A DNA stretch of 64,000 nt from an uncultured Chlorobiota bacterium (GCA_900696645.1 CAADGV010000007.1:310001-374000), one strand, 5' to 3'. Shown: positions 26,971 to 35,611, numbered from the stretch's first letter. Numbers and translations are program-made. Notes: a model not told the origin generated them from the letters alone.

Positions 26971-27819
26971 CTAAAATATATTATATGTGAAGCCGACTGC
27001 AATTACCTCTTTGATTTGCGTTCTCGGGAACGGTTCGACATTGAGCAGTTGCACCGAGAAAATTGCGCTGATGAATTTGTTCACTGTCATTGTCAGTCTG
27101 CTGTCGCTGCGGATATCAACACGTTCAATCTTTTTGAGCGGCGCGAAAAGCTCGAGCTTGGACGTAAAAAGGATGTTCTCGGCAAGCTTCCACTCAACAT
27201 CTGTTACCGACTCGATGCCGCCTTCGACTTTGGATGTTTCGACTTGTTGCGTCTCGGGGTTGTCTGCGTAACCGTGCCTTTTCGAGAAGGTCTCGCGTAA
27301 TGCCATTCCGAGACGTGTCTTCACCTCGGTAATGGGTTGCCAGCCCGCACCGACACTTTGAGTCAGGTATGCAGGGTCAAAGAAACCGGAAACCTCAGAC
27401 TTGTCGCCCGCTGCCGGCGTATCGTATTTGTATCCCGGGGCGAACTGCGATTTGAATGTTACACCCGCATACGGATTTACATATTGATTCAGTTTGTAGG
27501 TGAGGATGGACTCCAACTCAATCTTGTCGTCAGTTTTTCGCAGCCCCTTGTCGGAAATGCGCGCCTGGCCAAACCCAAATTTGTATGCGTTCGCCCAGTT
27601 GGTTTTCTCCTCGTCACCCACTGACTTGCCCTCGATGGAGAATGTCCAGGAAAGGGCATTGTCGCCGCCTACCGACCAATCGGTGAAACCGATTTGGGCG
27701 AGCGTAAGGCCCGCTACCATACTATGCGTCCACCCGTACTTGGGAGCCTGAACGGTGTCGGTTTGCGCGAACAGCGTGTTCGCAACGACGATTAGAGAGA
27801 ATAAAGCAAATGCTTTCAT
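26971..27819 (-). CDS. DUF3078 family exported protein
   Basis: 282 aa from ATG 27819, which follows an AGAAGGAAC site and begins a clean signal peptide (MKAFALFSLIVVANTLFAQ). An in-frame ATG 63 bases upstream lies in a terminator hairpin and is rejected. The mature part alternates short amphipathic strands (GWTHSMVAGLTLAQIGFTDW, SWTFSIEGKSVG, TYKLNQYVNPYAGV) and ends in VGFTYNIF, a terminal aromatic typical of outer-membrane barrels. It resembles the DUF3078 proteins of the Bacteroidota/Chlorobi group. The function is unknown. Confidence 0.8.
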   Translation of the reverse strand: MKAFALFSLIVVANTLFAQTDTVQAPKYGWTHSMVAGLTLAQIGFTDWSVGGDNALSWTFSIEGKSVGDEEKTNWANAYKFGFGQARISDKGLRKTDDKIELESILTYKLNQYVNPYAGVTFKSQFAPGYKYDTPAAGDKSEVSGFFDPAYLTQSVGAGWQPITEVKTRLGMALRETFSKRHGYADNPETQQVETSKVEGGIESVTDVEWKLAENILFTSKLELFAPLKKIERVDIRSDSRLTMTVNKFISAIFSVQLLNVEPFPRTQIKEVIAVGFTYNIF

Positions 27820-27860
27820 CGATAGTTCCTTCTGGAAAATGTAACCGGATATGTCTTGCC

Positions 27861-27892
27861 AAAAGCCCGGAGCGTTCCGCACTCCGGGCTTC
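27861..27892 (-). terminator. Rho-independent terminator after the LysM gene
   Basis: Stem AAGCCCGGAG (27863-27872) pairs with CTCCGGGCTT (27882-27891), and a short T run follows on the minus strand. It stands between the LysM gene and the DUF3078 gene. Confidence 0.75.
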
Positions 27893-27922
27893 CGAAAAGA
27901 GAATTCTCAATTTCCTATGTGG

Positions 27923-28297
27923 CTATGGGTTCGGGATTTTGAGATGTTGACCTACTTTGATCAGATCGGGATTTGTCAGGACATCTTTGTTGATGTTGAA
28001 GATATCCATGTACTTGTTCGGGCTTCCGAGATGCTGCTTTGCAATCTTCGACAACGTATCGCCTGATTGTACAGTGTACACGCCGTATAAATCCGTTTTC
28101 TCTACGCGGATATCGGCGGCCATTTCGCTTTCCCATCCCGGGATGGTCTTGATTTTGTCCCAGACCAGGTTCTTTTCCAACTGATACGACGCGGTACCTT
28201 TGATTTTCAACTTTCCTGCATCTTCAGCCACGGAGTCCATACGAACACCGAGCTTGGACGCAAGATCAAGAACAGATTGATATTTTGATTGTAACAC
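27923..28297 (-). CDS. BON-like plus LysM domain protein (YgaU/Kbp type)
   Basis: 124 aa. Residues 5-65 resemble a small BON domain (GKLKIKGTASYQLEKNLVWDKI). Residues 72-122 form a LysM domain (YTVQSGDTLSKIAKQHLGS through GQHLKIP). This order matches E. coli YgaU (Kbp), a potassium-binding protein. No signal peptide is visible, again as in YgaU. Potassium binding is a family-based suggestion. MscL just upstream gives a possible osmotic-stress context. Confidence 0.82.
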   Translation of the reverse strand: MLQSKYQSVLDLASKLGVRMDSVAEDAGKLKIKGTASYQLEKNLVWDKIKTIPGWESEMAADIRVEKTDLYGVYTVQSGDTLSKIAKQHLGSPNKYMDIFNINKDVLTNPDLIKVGQHLKIPNP

Positions 28298-28336
28298 GGG
28301 GCTACCTTTCGATTGATGTTAGGGGATTGTTACGGC

Positions 28337-28750
28337 CTACTTGGCGCGAAGCGCATCCCGAATTTCGGTAAGGAGTACCTCTTCCTTGGTCGGCCCGGGC
28401 GGCGGAGCGGCTGCTTCCTTCTTCTTGAGAGTGTTCACTCCTTTGACGATAAGGAACATTACAAACGCCACGACGATAAAGTCCAGTGTAAAAGTAAGGA
28501 AGCTGCCAATGCTTAGTGCAACCTCCGGTTTCACGACTGTACCTGAAGCATCCAACTCGGCGGCGCGTATGGCAATTTTCCATTTGCTGAAATCAACGCC
28601 GGCTGTGATGAGTCCGATAATCGGGGCTACAATACCTTCCGTAAATGAAGACACAACTTTGCCGAACGCTCCGCCCATGACAAAAGCGACCGCGATATCA
28701 ACAAGGTTGCCTCGCATTGCAAAGGACTTGAATTCCGACAACATTGACAT
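28337..28750 (-). CDS. mscL: Large-conductance mechanosensitive channel MscL
   Basis: 137 aa from ATG 28750, preceded by GGAAGGAA; the frame is open 21 codons further upstream without family sequence. It shows the amphipathic start FKSFAMRGNLVDIAVAFVMG, first span with AFGKVVSSFTEGIVAPIIG, second span TLDFIVVAFVMFLIVKGVN, and the cytosolic helix EEVLLTEIRDAL. MscL pentamers open under membrane tension to release solutes during osmotic downshock. Confidence 0.96.
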   Translation of the reverse strand: MSMLSEFKSFAMRGNLVDIAVAFVMGGAFGKVVSSFTEGIVAPIIGLITAGVDFSKWKIAIRAAELDASGTVVKPEVALSIGSFLTFTLDFIVVAFVMFLIVKGVNTLKKKEAAAPPPGPTKEEVLLTEIRDALRAK

Positions 28751-28811
28751 GAGCAAATTCCTTCCAAGAGTTTGGGTTATTGTAAGTGAAAACTGAAGTA
28801 GATCGTCCTCC

Positions 28812-28850
28812 AAAAACTACTGTGCCTCCATCGTTGGATGGAGGCACAGT
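28812..28850 (-). terminator. Strong Rho-independent terminator after the OmpA/TSP3 gene
   Basis: A perfect 14-bp stem (28819-28832 with 28837-28850; ACTGTGCCTCCATC) closes a GTTG loop. On the minus strand a short T run (28812-28816) follows it. It ends the transcript of the preceding gene before mscL. Confidence 0.9.
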
Positions 28851-28861
28851 CCGAAGAGTTC

Positions 28862-30364
28862 TTACTTCACTCTGAAGAACTCAATACGGCGGTTCTTCTG
28901 ACGGCCATCGGCTGTTTTGTTGTCGCCGATCGGATTCGTATCGCCGTATCCCTTTGAGGCGACGCGATCTGCCGGAATACCCTTCTTCACAAGCCATGCC
29001 TTCACTGCATCTGCACGACGCTGTGACAGTCTCATATTGCTGGCCGGGTTTCCAACATTGTCGGTATACCCGCGGATCTCAACCTGAACGTCTTTGTTCT
29101 GATCGAGGGTGTTGAATGCCTGCTCAAGAATTTCCTCGGAAGCAGGTTCAATATCCCATTTCCCTGTCTTGAAGACGATTCCTTCGAGAACGATCGCCTT
29201 GCCTACCTCAACTTTGATTTCCTTCTTCTTCGGGACATCGTCCGTCGGATCGAGAGGATTGGTCTTGTTGGCAATTTCCTGACCGTCGTTTACGGAGCCA
29301 CCATCAGTGTCTGCCTTCAGCGGGTCGGTCTTGTACTTCAACACTTCGTCACCGTCGCTCAGGCCGTCGCCGTCGGTATCGGCCTTCAGCGGGTCGGTCT
29401 TGTACTTCAACACTTCGTCACCATCGCTCAGGCCATCGCCGTCGGTGTCGGCCTTCAATGGATCGGTTTTGTGCTTGTATACTTCATCGCCATCACTCAG
29501 GCCATCGCCATCGGTGTCGGCCTTCAGCGGGTCGGTCTTGTACTTCAGTACCTCGTCGCCATCGCTCAGGCCGTCGCCATCGGTGTCTGCCAGCAACGGA
29601 TTGGTTCTGTACTTGTGTACTTCATCTCCATCGCTCAAACCATCGCCGTCGGAGTCAGGATTCTTCTTGTCCGTGCCGAGTTGTTTTTCCTCGCGATTGG
29701 TAAGTCCGTCGCCGTCGGGATCCGCACTGCCGCTTTCACCTGCGACTGTCAGACCGATGAGGAAGTTCCAGTACGCATCTTTTCCGGTTGCATTGGCTTG
29801 CGATGCCGAGGTGATGGTATTGAGGTTATCATTGAATGCATAGTTGAAGCCACCGCTCATTTCAAATGCGGTGTTGTCATCGAGTCGGATTTGTATGCCG
29901 ATTCCGGCAGGCGCATATCCGAGCCAGCCTTTCTTCTTAACGGAAGGATCGGTATTTCCCGGAGTTTCTTCCATATCGTAGTGAATTACACCTGCGCCAG
30001 CATAGATGAAGGGATTCCAGTTTGTAAATGAAAATGGACTAAGGAGGAGACGGAAATCTATCGGTACGATCTGGGCGATGGCGTTAGAACCATCCTGATT
30101 GCCTTCAAATTTGCCGACACGATTTGAACCGGCCATCCGGCCAAGTCCGACACCAAGTTCTCCCTGCACGACATCAGCGAATCCGTACCGCAGGAAAGCG
30201 CGGGCCAAAAAGCGGCTTTCTTTGTCAACGAGGTCATCGGTTTGCCCGAAGACGCCGCCGAAACCGATTCCCCCGCCCAAGCCGACGTCTTTGAACTGCG
30301 CGCTGGTTGGGACTACGAGCGCAAACAGAAGCGCCAAGATGCACAAAGCAGTGAAGTGCTTCAT
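28862..30364 (-). CDS. OmpA-family outer-membrane protein with thrombospondin type 3 repeats
   Basis: 500 aa. Signal peptide (1-22), an eight-strand-type barrel (about 24-210), a calcium-binding thrombospondin type 3 region (about 215-375) and an OmpA peptidoglycan-binding domain (about 385-500: EIRGYTDNVGN, LSQRRADAVKAWLVKKGI, GDNKTADGRQKNRRIEF). The repeat region has five nearly identical 23-residue units with DxDGDGLSDGDE acidic loops, expected to bind calcium and stiffen the linker between outer membrane and cell wall. It is likely an abundant structural porin-like protein, flanked by terminators on both sides. Confidence 0.92.
   Translation of the reverse strand: MKHFTALCILALLFALVVPTSAQFKDVGLGGGIGFGGVFGQTDDLVDKESRFLARAFLRYGFADVVQGELGVGLGRMAGSNRVGKFEGNQDGSNAIAQIVPIDFRLLLSPFSFTNWNPFIYAGAGVIHYDMEETPGNTDPSVKKKGWLGYAPAGIGIQIRLDDNTAFEMSGGFNYAFNDNLNTITSASQANATGKDAYWNFLIGLTVAGESGSADPDGDGLTNREEKQLGTDKKNPDSDGDGLSDGDEVHKYRTNPLLADTDGDGLSDGDEVLKYKTDPLKADTDGDGLSDGDEVYKHKTDPLKADTDGDGLSDGDEVLKYKTDPLKADTDGDGLSDGDEVLKYKTDPLKADTDGGSVNDGQEIANKTNPLDPTDDVPKKKEIKVEVGKAIVLEGIVFKTGKWDIEPASEEILEQAFNTLDQNKDVQVEIRGYTDNVGNPASNMRLSQRRADAVKAWLVKKGIPADRVASKGYGDTNPIGDNKTADGRQKNRRIEFFRVK
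29306..29650 (-). repeat. Five tandem 69-bp repeats encoding TSP3 calcium loops
   Basis: Codons 239-353 of the OmpA/TSP3 gene are five direct units of 69 bases (DGDGLSDGDE at 239, 262, 285, 308 and 331). Units four and five are identical in protein and differ at few bases. A diverged half unit lies before them (DPDGDGLTNREE) and another after (DGGSVNDGQE). Such arrays can change copy number by recombination. Confidence 0.93.
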
Positions 30365-30420
30365 CGTTCGTTCCTTTATTTGTGAGTGTATATGATGGTT
30401 ATGGATGTTATGCGTGTTGA

Positions 30421-30448
30421 GAACAAAAGACTGAATGGTGATTCAGTC
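30421..30448 (-). terminator. Terminator overlapping the STAS gene stop codon
   Basis: GACTGAAT (30429-30436) and ATTCAGTC (30441-30448) form an 8-bp stem with a 4-base loop; TTTTGTT follows on the minus strand. The TGA of the STAS gene lies inside the stem. Confidence 0.7.
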
Positions 30449-30742
30449 TAACACGTTTCTTCTGAGACCAGTTGTTTGCAGCATATTGCGAACAAGAGAA
30501 CTGCAATTCAACAGATACATTCTTTCAGTAATATGCTGTCGAAGAACATTCACAGCTCTCGGATCAAGAAAGCCTACCGACGAAAAATCAAGCACCAGTT
30601 CAGTTGTTGATGATTTGCTGAGTTCTGCCATCAGATCCGACCACGGCTCGATATCAGCCTCTTTGACCATACCCTCAATCTTGACGATCTTGGTCGTTGG
30701 ACTCGAGTAGACGCTCTTGGCTCTAAACATTGGGGTCTGCAT
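30443..30742 (-). CDS. STAS domain protein (anti-sigma factor antagonist-like)
   Basis: About 99 aa from ATG 30742; the frame is open to 30904 but the extra 54 codons look non-coding. KIVKIEGMVKEADIEPWSDLM, then TELVLDFSSVGFLDPRAVNVLRQHI, is a STAS fold. The usual SpoIIAA phosphorylation site DxSxxxxxD/S is represented by DFSSVGFLD, so a phosphorylatable Ser is possible. It lies 158 bases downstream of the sigma-54 activator gene and could be regulated separately. Confidence 0.75.
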   Translation of the reverse strand: MQTPMFRAKSVYSSPTTKIVKIEGMVKEADIEPWSDLMAELSKSSTTELVLDFSSVGFLDPRAVNVLRQHITERMYLLNCSSLVRNMLQTTGLRRNVLD

Positions 30743-30900
30743 TTTTCTTCTATACCCCCACATCCATGCCAAGTCTAAATTGCCATGAGTTTCGCGACAA
30801 TTTAGCAAAAAAGAGCCCAAATGCAAAATTTTATGGCCGAGAGCCCTGCAAGCATTTGGACTTGGCCATGTAATACCACGACGCCGTGATATTGCGTGGG

Positions 30901-32655
30901 TCAAATAAACCCGGCTCCTCTTCGTTGAATTCCGAGTTTTTTCATTCTACTCCTCAGCGTAGAGGCGTTCATTTTCAAGCGTATGGCTGCGCCATTCTTT
31001 CCTTCAATTACGCCATCGGATTCACGGAGAACCTGCAGGATGTGCTCACGTTCGACATCTTCAAGCGCTGAAGGCTTTCGACCGATGCCTTTCAGTCCGA
31101 ACTCGCTCAAGTCGATATCGTGCAACTGTCCTCCCTCACACAAAATGATTGCCCGTTCGAGCGTGGCTGCGAGTTCCCGCACATTGCCGGGCCAATCGTA
31201 TTGGATCATCCTTTCGAGCGTATCCGGATGAAGACCCTCAATACGTTTGTGCATACGTAGCGAGAATTTCCGTATGAAATAGTCCGCAAGGAATGGTATG
31301 TCATCCCTGCGCTCACGCAGCGGGGGAATACGTAACGGAAAAACTCTAAGTCGGAAATAGAGGTCGCTGCGAAAGGCGCCCAGTTGTACCTGCTCTTCGA
31401 GGTTGCGGTTTGATGCGGCCACGACGCGAACATTTGTTCGTATTGATTCCGTTCCTCCTACTCGTTCAAACTCTCTTTCCTGCAGAACCCTGAGAAGCTT
31501 GACTTGCGTCTCAAGAGGAAGCTCGCCAATTTCATCGAGAAAGATCGTCCCTTCGTTTGCGAATTCGAACCGACCTACTTTTCGGGCGAAGGCCCCTGTG
31601 AATGCTCCCTTTTCATGACCGAACAACTCGCTTTCCACCAATCCGGCGGGCAAGGCGGCACAATTCACTTTGACGAGGACGTTCTTTTTTCTGCTGCTCA
31701 AATTATGGATTGCCCGTGCAAAAAGTTCCTTACCTGTTCCCGTTTCACCTTCAAGCAACACGGTTGAATCTGTAGCGGCCACCTTCTCGATTTGCCTGAA
31801 CAACTTCTTCATCACCGGCGCTGTTCCGATGATTTCTTCGAAGTTATGCTCAGCCTGAATTTCCTCGTTCAAATACAGATTTGTGGATCGGAGCTTGTTG
31901 ATTTCCGCTTCGGCGTTTTTTCGTTCACGCAGGTCTCTGCCGAGGAAAATCGATTCTTCAACGGGGCCTTCATGTCTCATGAAGGAACGCGAGAATGCAA
32001 CCGGGATTCGGGAACCCTGTTTTGTTGTGCAGGTTAGCTCCGCGTTCGTCAGGTTGCTGTCGGAGGGCAAGAGTTCTTGTGTACCGATGATTGTCTGAAT
32101 CGAACGCCCGATCAATTCCCCTTTGTGGTACCCGAACAGATCTGTTGCGGCCCTGTTGACGGTTCGGATGATTCCGTCGTTAGTGGTTACGAACAATGCA
32201 TCCGCCAACGAATCAATAATTCTCTCGAAGTACGTTTTTGCCGCGGTAATGCTCTGAAGCAGGAGCTTTGCTTCGTTAGATTGCTGAACGAGTTGTTGCT
32301 CGATGCGGAGTCGTTCGCTGACATCCTCCAGAAGAACGATACCGTGGAGTGTGTCTCCCGTCCGTGTCGTTTCAATTGAGAGATCAATTCCCGCCGGGGT
32401 GTCATCCATACGGCTTCTCGAAATGTTACGTACGAGTATCGGATTTGAAGATCCTCGCAGCATACTGAGCATGTCGTTCTCAAAGCCTGCGAGTTCCGGG
32501 AACGCCAGACGGATATCCCCGCCCATTGCGACAGCGTCACGGTCGTCGGCGTATCGCGCAGCATCGGCGGAGAAGGAGGCGATTCGAAATGAATCATCGA
32601 AGCAAACGTATTCCACAGCCTTGCGGTGGAACAGGGGAAGGGTTAAGAATTCCAT
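30901..32655 (-). CDS. PAS-PAS sigma-54 activator of the GTPase cassette
   Basis: 584 aa. Residues about 10-115 form a first PAS-like sensor containing [21 protein letters not shown]. Residues about 142-245 form a clear second PAS domain ([19 protein letters not shown]). The AAA+ domain (about 274-500) carries Walker A GETGTGKE, an intact GAFTGA (350-355) that contacts sigma-54, and LDEIGELP. A Fis-type helix-turn-helix occupies about 545-580 ([20 protein letters not shown]). It has no receiver domain, so it senses by PAS or protein contact. It starts two bases after the small GTPase gene stop, strong evidence of one operon. Confidence 0.92.
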   Translation of the reverse strand: MEFLTLPLFHRKAVEYVCFDDSFRIASFSADAARYADDRDAVAMGGDIRLAFPELAGFENDMLSMLRGSSNPILVRNISRSRMDDTPAGIDLSIETTRTGDTLHGIVLLEDVSERLRIEQQLVQQSNEAKLLLQSITAAKTYFERIIDSLADALFVTTNDGIIRTVNRAATDLFGYHKGELIGRSIQTIIGTQELLPSDSNLTNAELTCTTKQGSRIPVAFSRSFMRHEGPVEESIFLGRDLRERKNAEAEINKLRSTNLYLNEEIQAEHNFEEIIGTAPVMKKLFRQIEKVAATDSTVLLEGETGTGKELFARAIHNLSSRKKNVLVKVNCAALPAGLVESELFGHEKGAFTGAFARKVGRFEFANEGTIFLDEIGELPLETQVKLLRVLQEREFERVGGTESIRTNVRVVAASNRNLEEQVQLGAFRSDLYFRLRVFPLRIPPLRERRDDIPFLADYFIRKFSLRMHKRIEGLHPDTLERMIQYDWPGNVRELAATLERAIILCEGGQLHDIDLSEFGLKGIGRKPSALEDVEREHILQVLRESDGVIEGKNGAAIRLKMNASTLRSRMKKLGIQRRGAGFI

Positions 32656-32657
32656 TG

Positions 32658-33185
32658 TCAGGGGTCAACCAATTTCCGACATAACACGCCAAACAAATGC
32701 TCAATATGCTCACCGCTCTTTGCCGAGGTTACTATCGAGTCCAAAACCCGATCATGTCCTTCAAAAGATAGTGGCGAAACGAATGACCGAGGGCCGGCCA
32801 TCAGATCGGATTTATTGTACGAGACAACAAGAAAGCCGTTTGGATTAATTCTCAGGAATGCGGTGATATGGGTCTTGATATTTGCTATTGTATCCTGCCG
32901 CGTAACATCCCCAACGACGATGGCACCGGCTGCGCCTTTCAGATACGATTCGTTTGTTGACGCGAGGAGCGTGCTTCCTTCAAGATCCCAGAGAATCACC
33001 TGAGCGCGCAGAAGCTCGCCTGTCTTGCGCGAAGTCATCTCAATGTGTTTTCGGGAAATCTTGACGCCAACGGTCGAAAGGTACTCGTCGCTGAATTGAG
33101 CGTCAACATACCGGCGAACGAGGCTTGTTTTGCCGACGGCGAAATCTCCAAGCAGGCATACTTTCTTGAAGTGCGTGTTATTCAC
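32658..33185 (-). CDS. Rab-like small Ras-family GTPase
   Basis: 175 aa from GTG 33185; the start overlaps the stop of the upstream gene (GTGAATAA). An ATG further upstream lies inside that gene. G1 is GDFAVGKTS (13-21), the effector Thr is T38 (STVGVKI), G3 is WDLEG (66-70), G4 NKSD (124-127) and G5 TSAKSG (153-158). In Rab proteins G3 is WDTAGQE; here Ser71 stands where the catalytic Gln should be. There is no C-terminal lipid-anchor Cys. By family it is a nucleotide switch; partners are probably the two flanking products. Confidence 0.93.
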   Translation of the reverse strand: MNNTHFKKVCLLGDFAVGKTSLVRRYVDAQFSDEYLSTVGVKISRKHIEMTSRKTGELLRAQVILWDLEGSTLLASTNESYLKGAAGAIVVGDVTRQDTIANIKTHITAFLRINPNGFLVVSYNKSDLMAGPRSFVSPLSFEGHDRVLDSIVTSAKSGEHIEHLFGVLCRKLVDP

Positions 33186-35088
33186 GTCGGGTGCCTCGCG
33201 GTTCAAACAGTTCAAACCGAACCGTCCGGTTCTCGGAACTTCTGGTATCGGCAGCATCAACAAATCCGCTCCCGCCCGCAGCTACAAGACGAGTACTGTC
33301 AATACCCATCGCAGTCAGCGCTTCTTTGACGGACCGGGCACGTGACGTTGAAAGGACACTGTTGATTCTTCTCGATCCTGAACCATCCGCGTATCCGATA
33401 ATTCTGAGATGGTGTTGCGGATACTGTTCCATGATACTTTTGATTACTTCTAACTTCGTTCGTTCGGCGTCGGGCAACGAAGCGTCACCGAGATCAAAAT
33501 ATACTTTAGTTGCCAGCTCTCTTGGGGCTGGCGGGGTCAATTTGTGAATAATCCGATTGACGCCGGGAAGTTGTTCAAACGTTCCCGCAATGCGATGAAC
33601 GAGAGATTGATCGGTGGCGGTACCGGTGATCGTCAATGTGCCGTCTTCATCGAATGTGGTAAGAATATCCACTCCCTCAATCGCATTCAGCGCCGCGGCA
33701 ATGCGTTGCGCTTCCGAAGCGGTTACTGTTAGGAACGAAGGGCTTGCGCCAACAGCAAGTTGATCGTTAATGACAGCCGAAGGTATAACGTCTTTTGTTG
33801 CTTCGAGCACACGGATACGAAGTAACTCATTGGGGACTGTTCCCCGCAAAGCAATGTTGTCGCCCTCCGCAGTGACGCTGATCTGACGCTCAACAATACC
33901 CCCGGCCGCAACAATGCGCGATGAAACGTTCTGCTCGGTTTCTCTGTTGTTCCGTTCCTTGTACCAATACCAGACGAAGGGAGTTGCAACCAGGATGGAG
34001 AGAATCACGCCGAAGGCGAATAGAAGCTTTGCAACGGAGGGGCTCTTCCTTTTCGGTTCGGCCTGCTCGATCAACCCCCGGATTGTTTGCTGAACGTAAG
34101 CCGGAACAGATGCCGGATGTCCATCATACTGCGCAATCACCTTGTCGTGTTCTGATACAATCTGCTCAAGTGCATGTCGCATCTGCGAAACAAATGTCTG
34201 TTGAAGCGGGCCCTCAGTCACCACTGCGAGATAGCAGTGTCCGGCAACCTCAAGCATGATATGCGATGTGCCGTACTCGATTGTGTCGAGTTCCGAAACC
34301 GTTCCTGAACGGGCAATCCACTCATTCACGAAACTCCGTATGGCTGTCAACATGCCCGACACCATCTCTGAATCAATACGATGTGCGAGCGGATTATGCG
34401 CTTCAGCAATCAACAAGCCGGAGTCTTTGTGAATAAGAAACACCGCATTCACGCGAAAGGGGAGCGATTCCTGCAAAAGTAGTTCGGCTTCTGAAACCCC
34501 GGAAAGTCTTGACTTCACCTTCCGAATGAGACCCCTGAAGGAAAAAGTCTGTTCGACTTTCCTGTTCACGTTGTCCGCCAGTTGTTTCAGCGCCTCGGAC
34601 ATGTATTTCGCAATTGTTGATCCTATGATCGGGTAGAGAGCATCGACCATGGAATCCCGCTGTGCACGGACCTGCTCGCGGATTGCCGCGCCCATAAGCG
34701 GACTAAGATCTTCCGCAACCTCTTCGGGGAACCTTTCGTGTTGTTCCCGCAACGCCTTTGCTACCGAAGGGGCCAGCGCGAACACAACGGCCCGCTTGTC
34801 TTGCTGCGTTCGTTCATGAAAGGTCTTGTCAATAATGGGGGCAAGCGCTACAGCAATTTCCTGGGCGGCTGATTCTGTTTTCGTCCTCAAGACATCTGAA
34901 ATGATGGGAACCAGCAGAGCCTTCAACTCGGCGGGAGAATGGATCTCGTCATGCAGGCGATGCACAATTGAACGCAGATCGTCGACGGCGGCGCTGGTGG
35001 GTGCAGTAATCAAATCACGTAACTGCCCCAGGGCATCAGGCGTGCGCTGTTCGGCGATGGAAGCGGACGTGAGTAGGGGATCAGGCAT
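33178..35088 (-). CDS. Roadblock/longin-like, TM, BON and OmpA domain envelope protein
   Basis: 636 aa with no signal peptide. Residues 50-172 hold five helical 23-residue repeats with an invariant Pro. Residues about 208-320 look like a roadblock/longin-type domain (VNAVFLIHKDSGLLIAEA, MVSGMLTAIRSFV, CYLAVVTEG). A single membrane span is at about 354-375. Two BON-like domains (about 385-450 and 455-520) precede an OmpA peptidoglycan-binding domain (about 525-630; IIGYADGSG, STSRARSVKEALTAMGI, NRTVRFELFEP). The expected topology is N-terminus in the cytosol, C-terminus on the cell wall. Roadblock domains typically regulate small GTPases, and the next gene is one. The domain calls for roadblock and BON are by eye. 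Confidence 0.85.
   Translation of the reverse strand: MPDPLLTSASIAEQRTPDALGQLRDLITAPTSAAVDDLRSIVHRLHDEIHSPAELKALLVPIISDVLRTKTESAAQEIAVALAPIIDKTFHERTQQDKRAVVFALAPSVAKALREQHERFPEEVAEDLSPLMGAAIREQVRAQRDSMVDALYPIIGSTIAKYMSEALKQLADNVNRKVEQTFSFRGLIRKVKSRLSGVSEAELLLQESLPFRVNAVFLIHKDSGLLIAEAHNPLAHRIDSEMVSGMLTAIRSFVNEWIARSGTVSELDTIEYGTSHIMLEVAGHCYLAVVTEGPLQQTFVSQMRHALEQIVSEHDKVIAQYDGHPASVPAYVQQTIRGLIEQAEPKRKSPSVAKLLFAFGVILSILVATPFVWYWYKERNNRETEQNVSSRIVAAGGIVERQISVTAEGDNIALRGTVPNELLRIRVLEATKDVIPSAVINDQLAVGASPSFLTVTASEAQRIAAALNAIEGVDILTTFDEDGTLTITGTATDQSLVHRIAGTFEQLPGVNRIIHKLTPPAPRELATKVYFDLGDASLPDAERTKLEVIKSIMEQYPQHHLRIIGYADGSGSRRINSVLSTSRARSVKEALTAMGIDSTRLVAAGGSGFVDAADTRSSENRTVRFELFEPRGTRRE
34573..34917 (-). 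repeat. Five 23-residue proline-centred protein repeats
   Basis: Codons 58-172 of the envelope protein hold five units with Pro at exactly 61, 84, 107, 130 and 153: LLVPIISDVL, ALAPIIDKTF, ALAPSVAKAL, DLSPLMGAAI and ALYPIIGSTI. The pattern xLxPxxxxxx plus about 13 helical residues repeats without insertion. DNA-level identity is low, so the array is old. Confidence 0.88.
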
Positions 35089-35101
35089 CGACGACAGAGC
35101 C

Positions 35102-35545
35102 CTACGTTTTTTGTTGTTGAATGTGTGCCGCGAGAGTATTCAGCAAGTCTCCCAACTCCTTTCGCGAGACCTTATCTGACGACAATTCGTTCGCCGTCGT
35201 TTTCAGCATCTGTTCAATCGAAGATGACTTTTCTGACGCAGTATGAAGTGTGGCAGTAATAGCTTTATCAAGTCGTTCCGCCGTCGCAACAATCTCCTTG
35301 TTCAAAGAGGCGTTATCGTGTAACGTACTTTCCTTGAGTGATGTTAACTTCTTGTCCAGCGAGTCAATGCCGGATCGCAGTTCGTCGACATGACGCGCAA
35401 CGAGTGAGTTCAGCTCGTGCAACTCGGACTGAAGCTGTTCCAGCTTGCTTTCGAGCTCACGCTTCTGGGGGCCAAAGATAATGTCCCGAATCTGATCAAG
35501 ATGTTCGGGCGAATTCTCCGGCTGTCCATTTGGATTTTTGGGCAT
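35102..35545 (-). CDS. Coiled-coil protein, first gene of the GTPase cassette
   Basis: 147 aa, highly charged and helical. After LDQIRDIIFGPQKRELES (16-33), continuous heptads run through about residue 130 (LEQLQSELHELNSLVARHV and similar). There is no signal peptide, span or Cys. It ends 13 bases before the envelope-protein gene and has a TAAGGAAAA site. I infer an adaptor or oligomerising partner of the roadblock-type protein or of the GTPase. No enzyme function is visible. Confidence 0.82.
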   Translation of the reverse strand: MPKNPNGQPENSPEHLDQIRDIIFGPQKRELESKLEQLQSELHELNSLVARHVDELRSGIDSLDKKLTSLKESTLHDNASLNKEIVATAERLDKAITATLHTASEKSSSIEQMLKTTANELSSDKVSRKELGDLLNTLAAHIQQQKT

Positions 35546-35611
35546 ATGATTTTTCCTTACCGAGTGTGGATGTCGGTGGTTGTGTATGCGTGTTGTGAGC
35601 TATCAGTTGAG

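Noticed and set aside
29306-29650. Regular repeats considered as a CRISPR array
   Set aside because: No unique spacers; the units are direct, in frame and encode calcium loops.
29307-29843. 178-codon plus-strand ORF opposite the TSP3 repeats
   Set aside because: It is the mirror of the tandem repeats; low-complexity Ser/Pro text with no ribosome site and antisense to a clear gene.
30742-30800. TGGCAT stretch upstream of the STAS gene as a sigma-54 promoter
   Set aside because: The -24-like half is present but the -12 GC is missing at the needed spacing.
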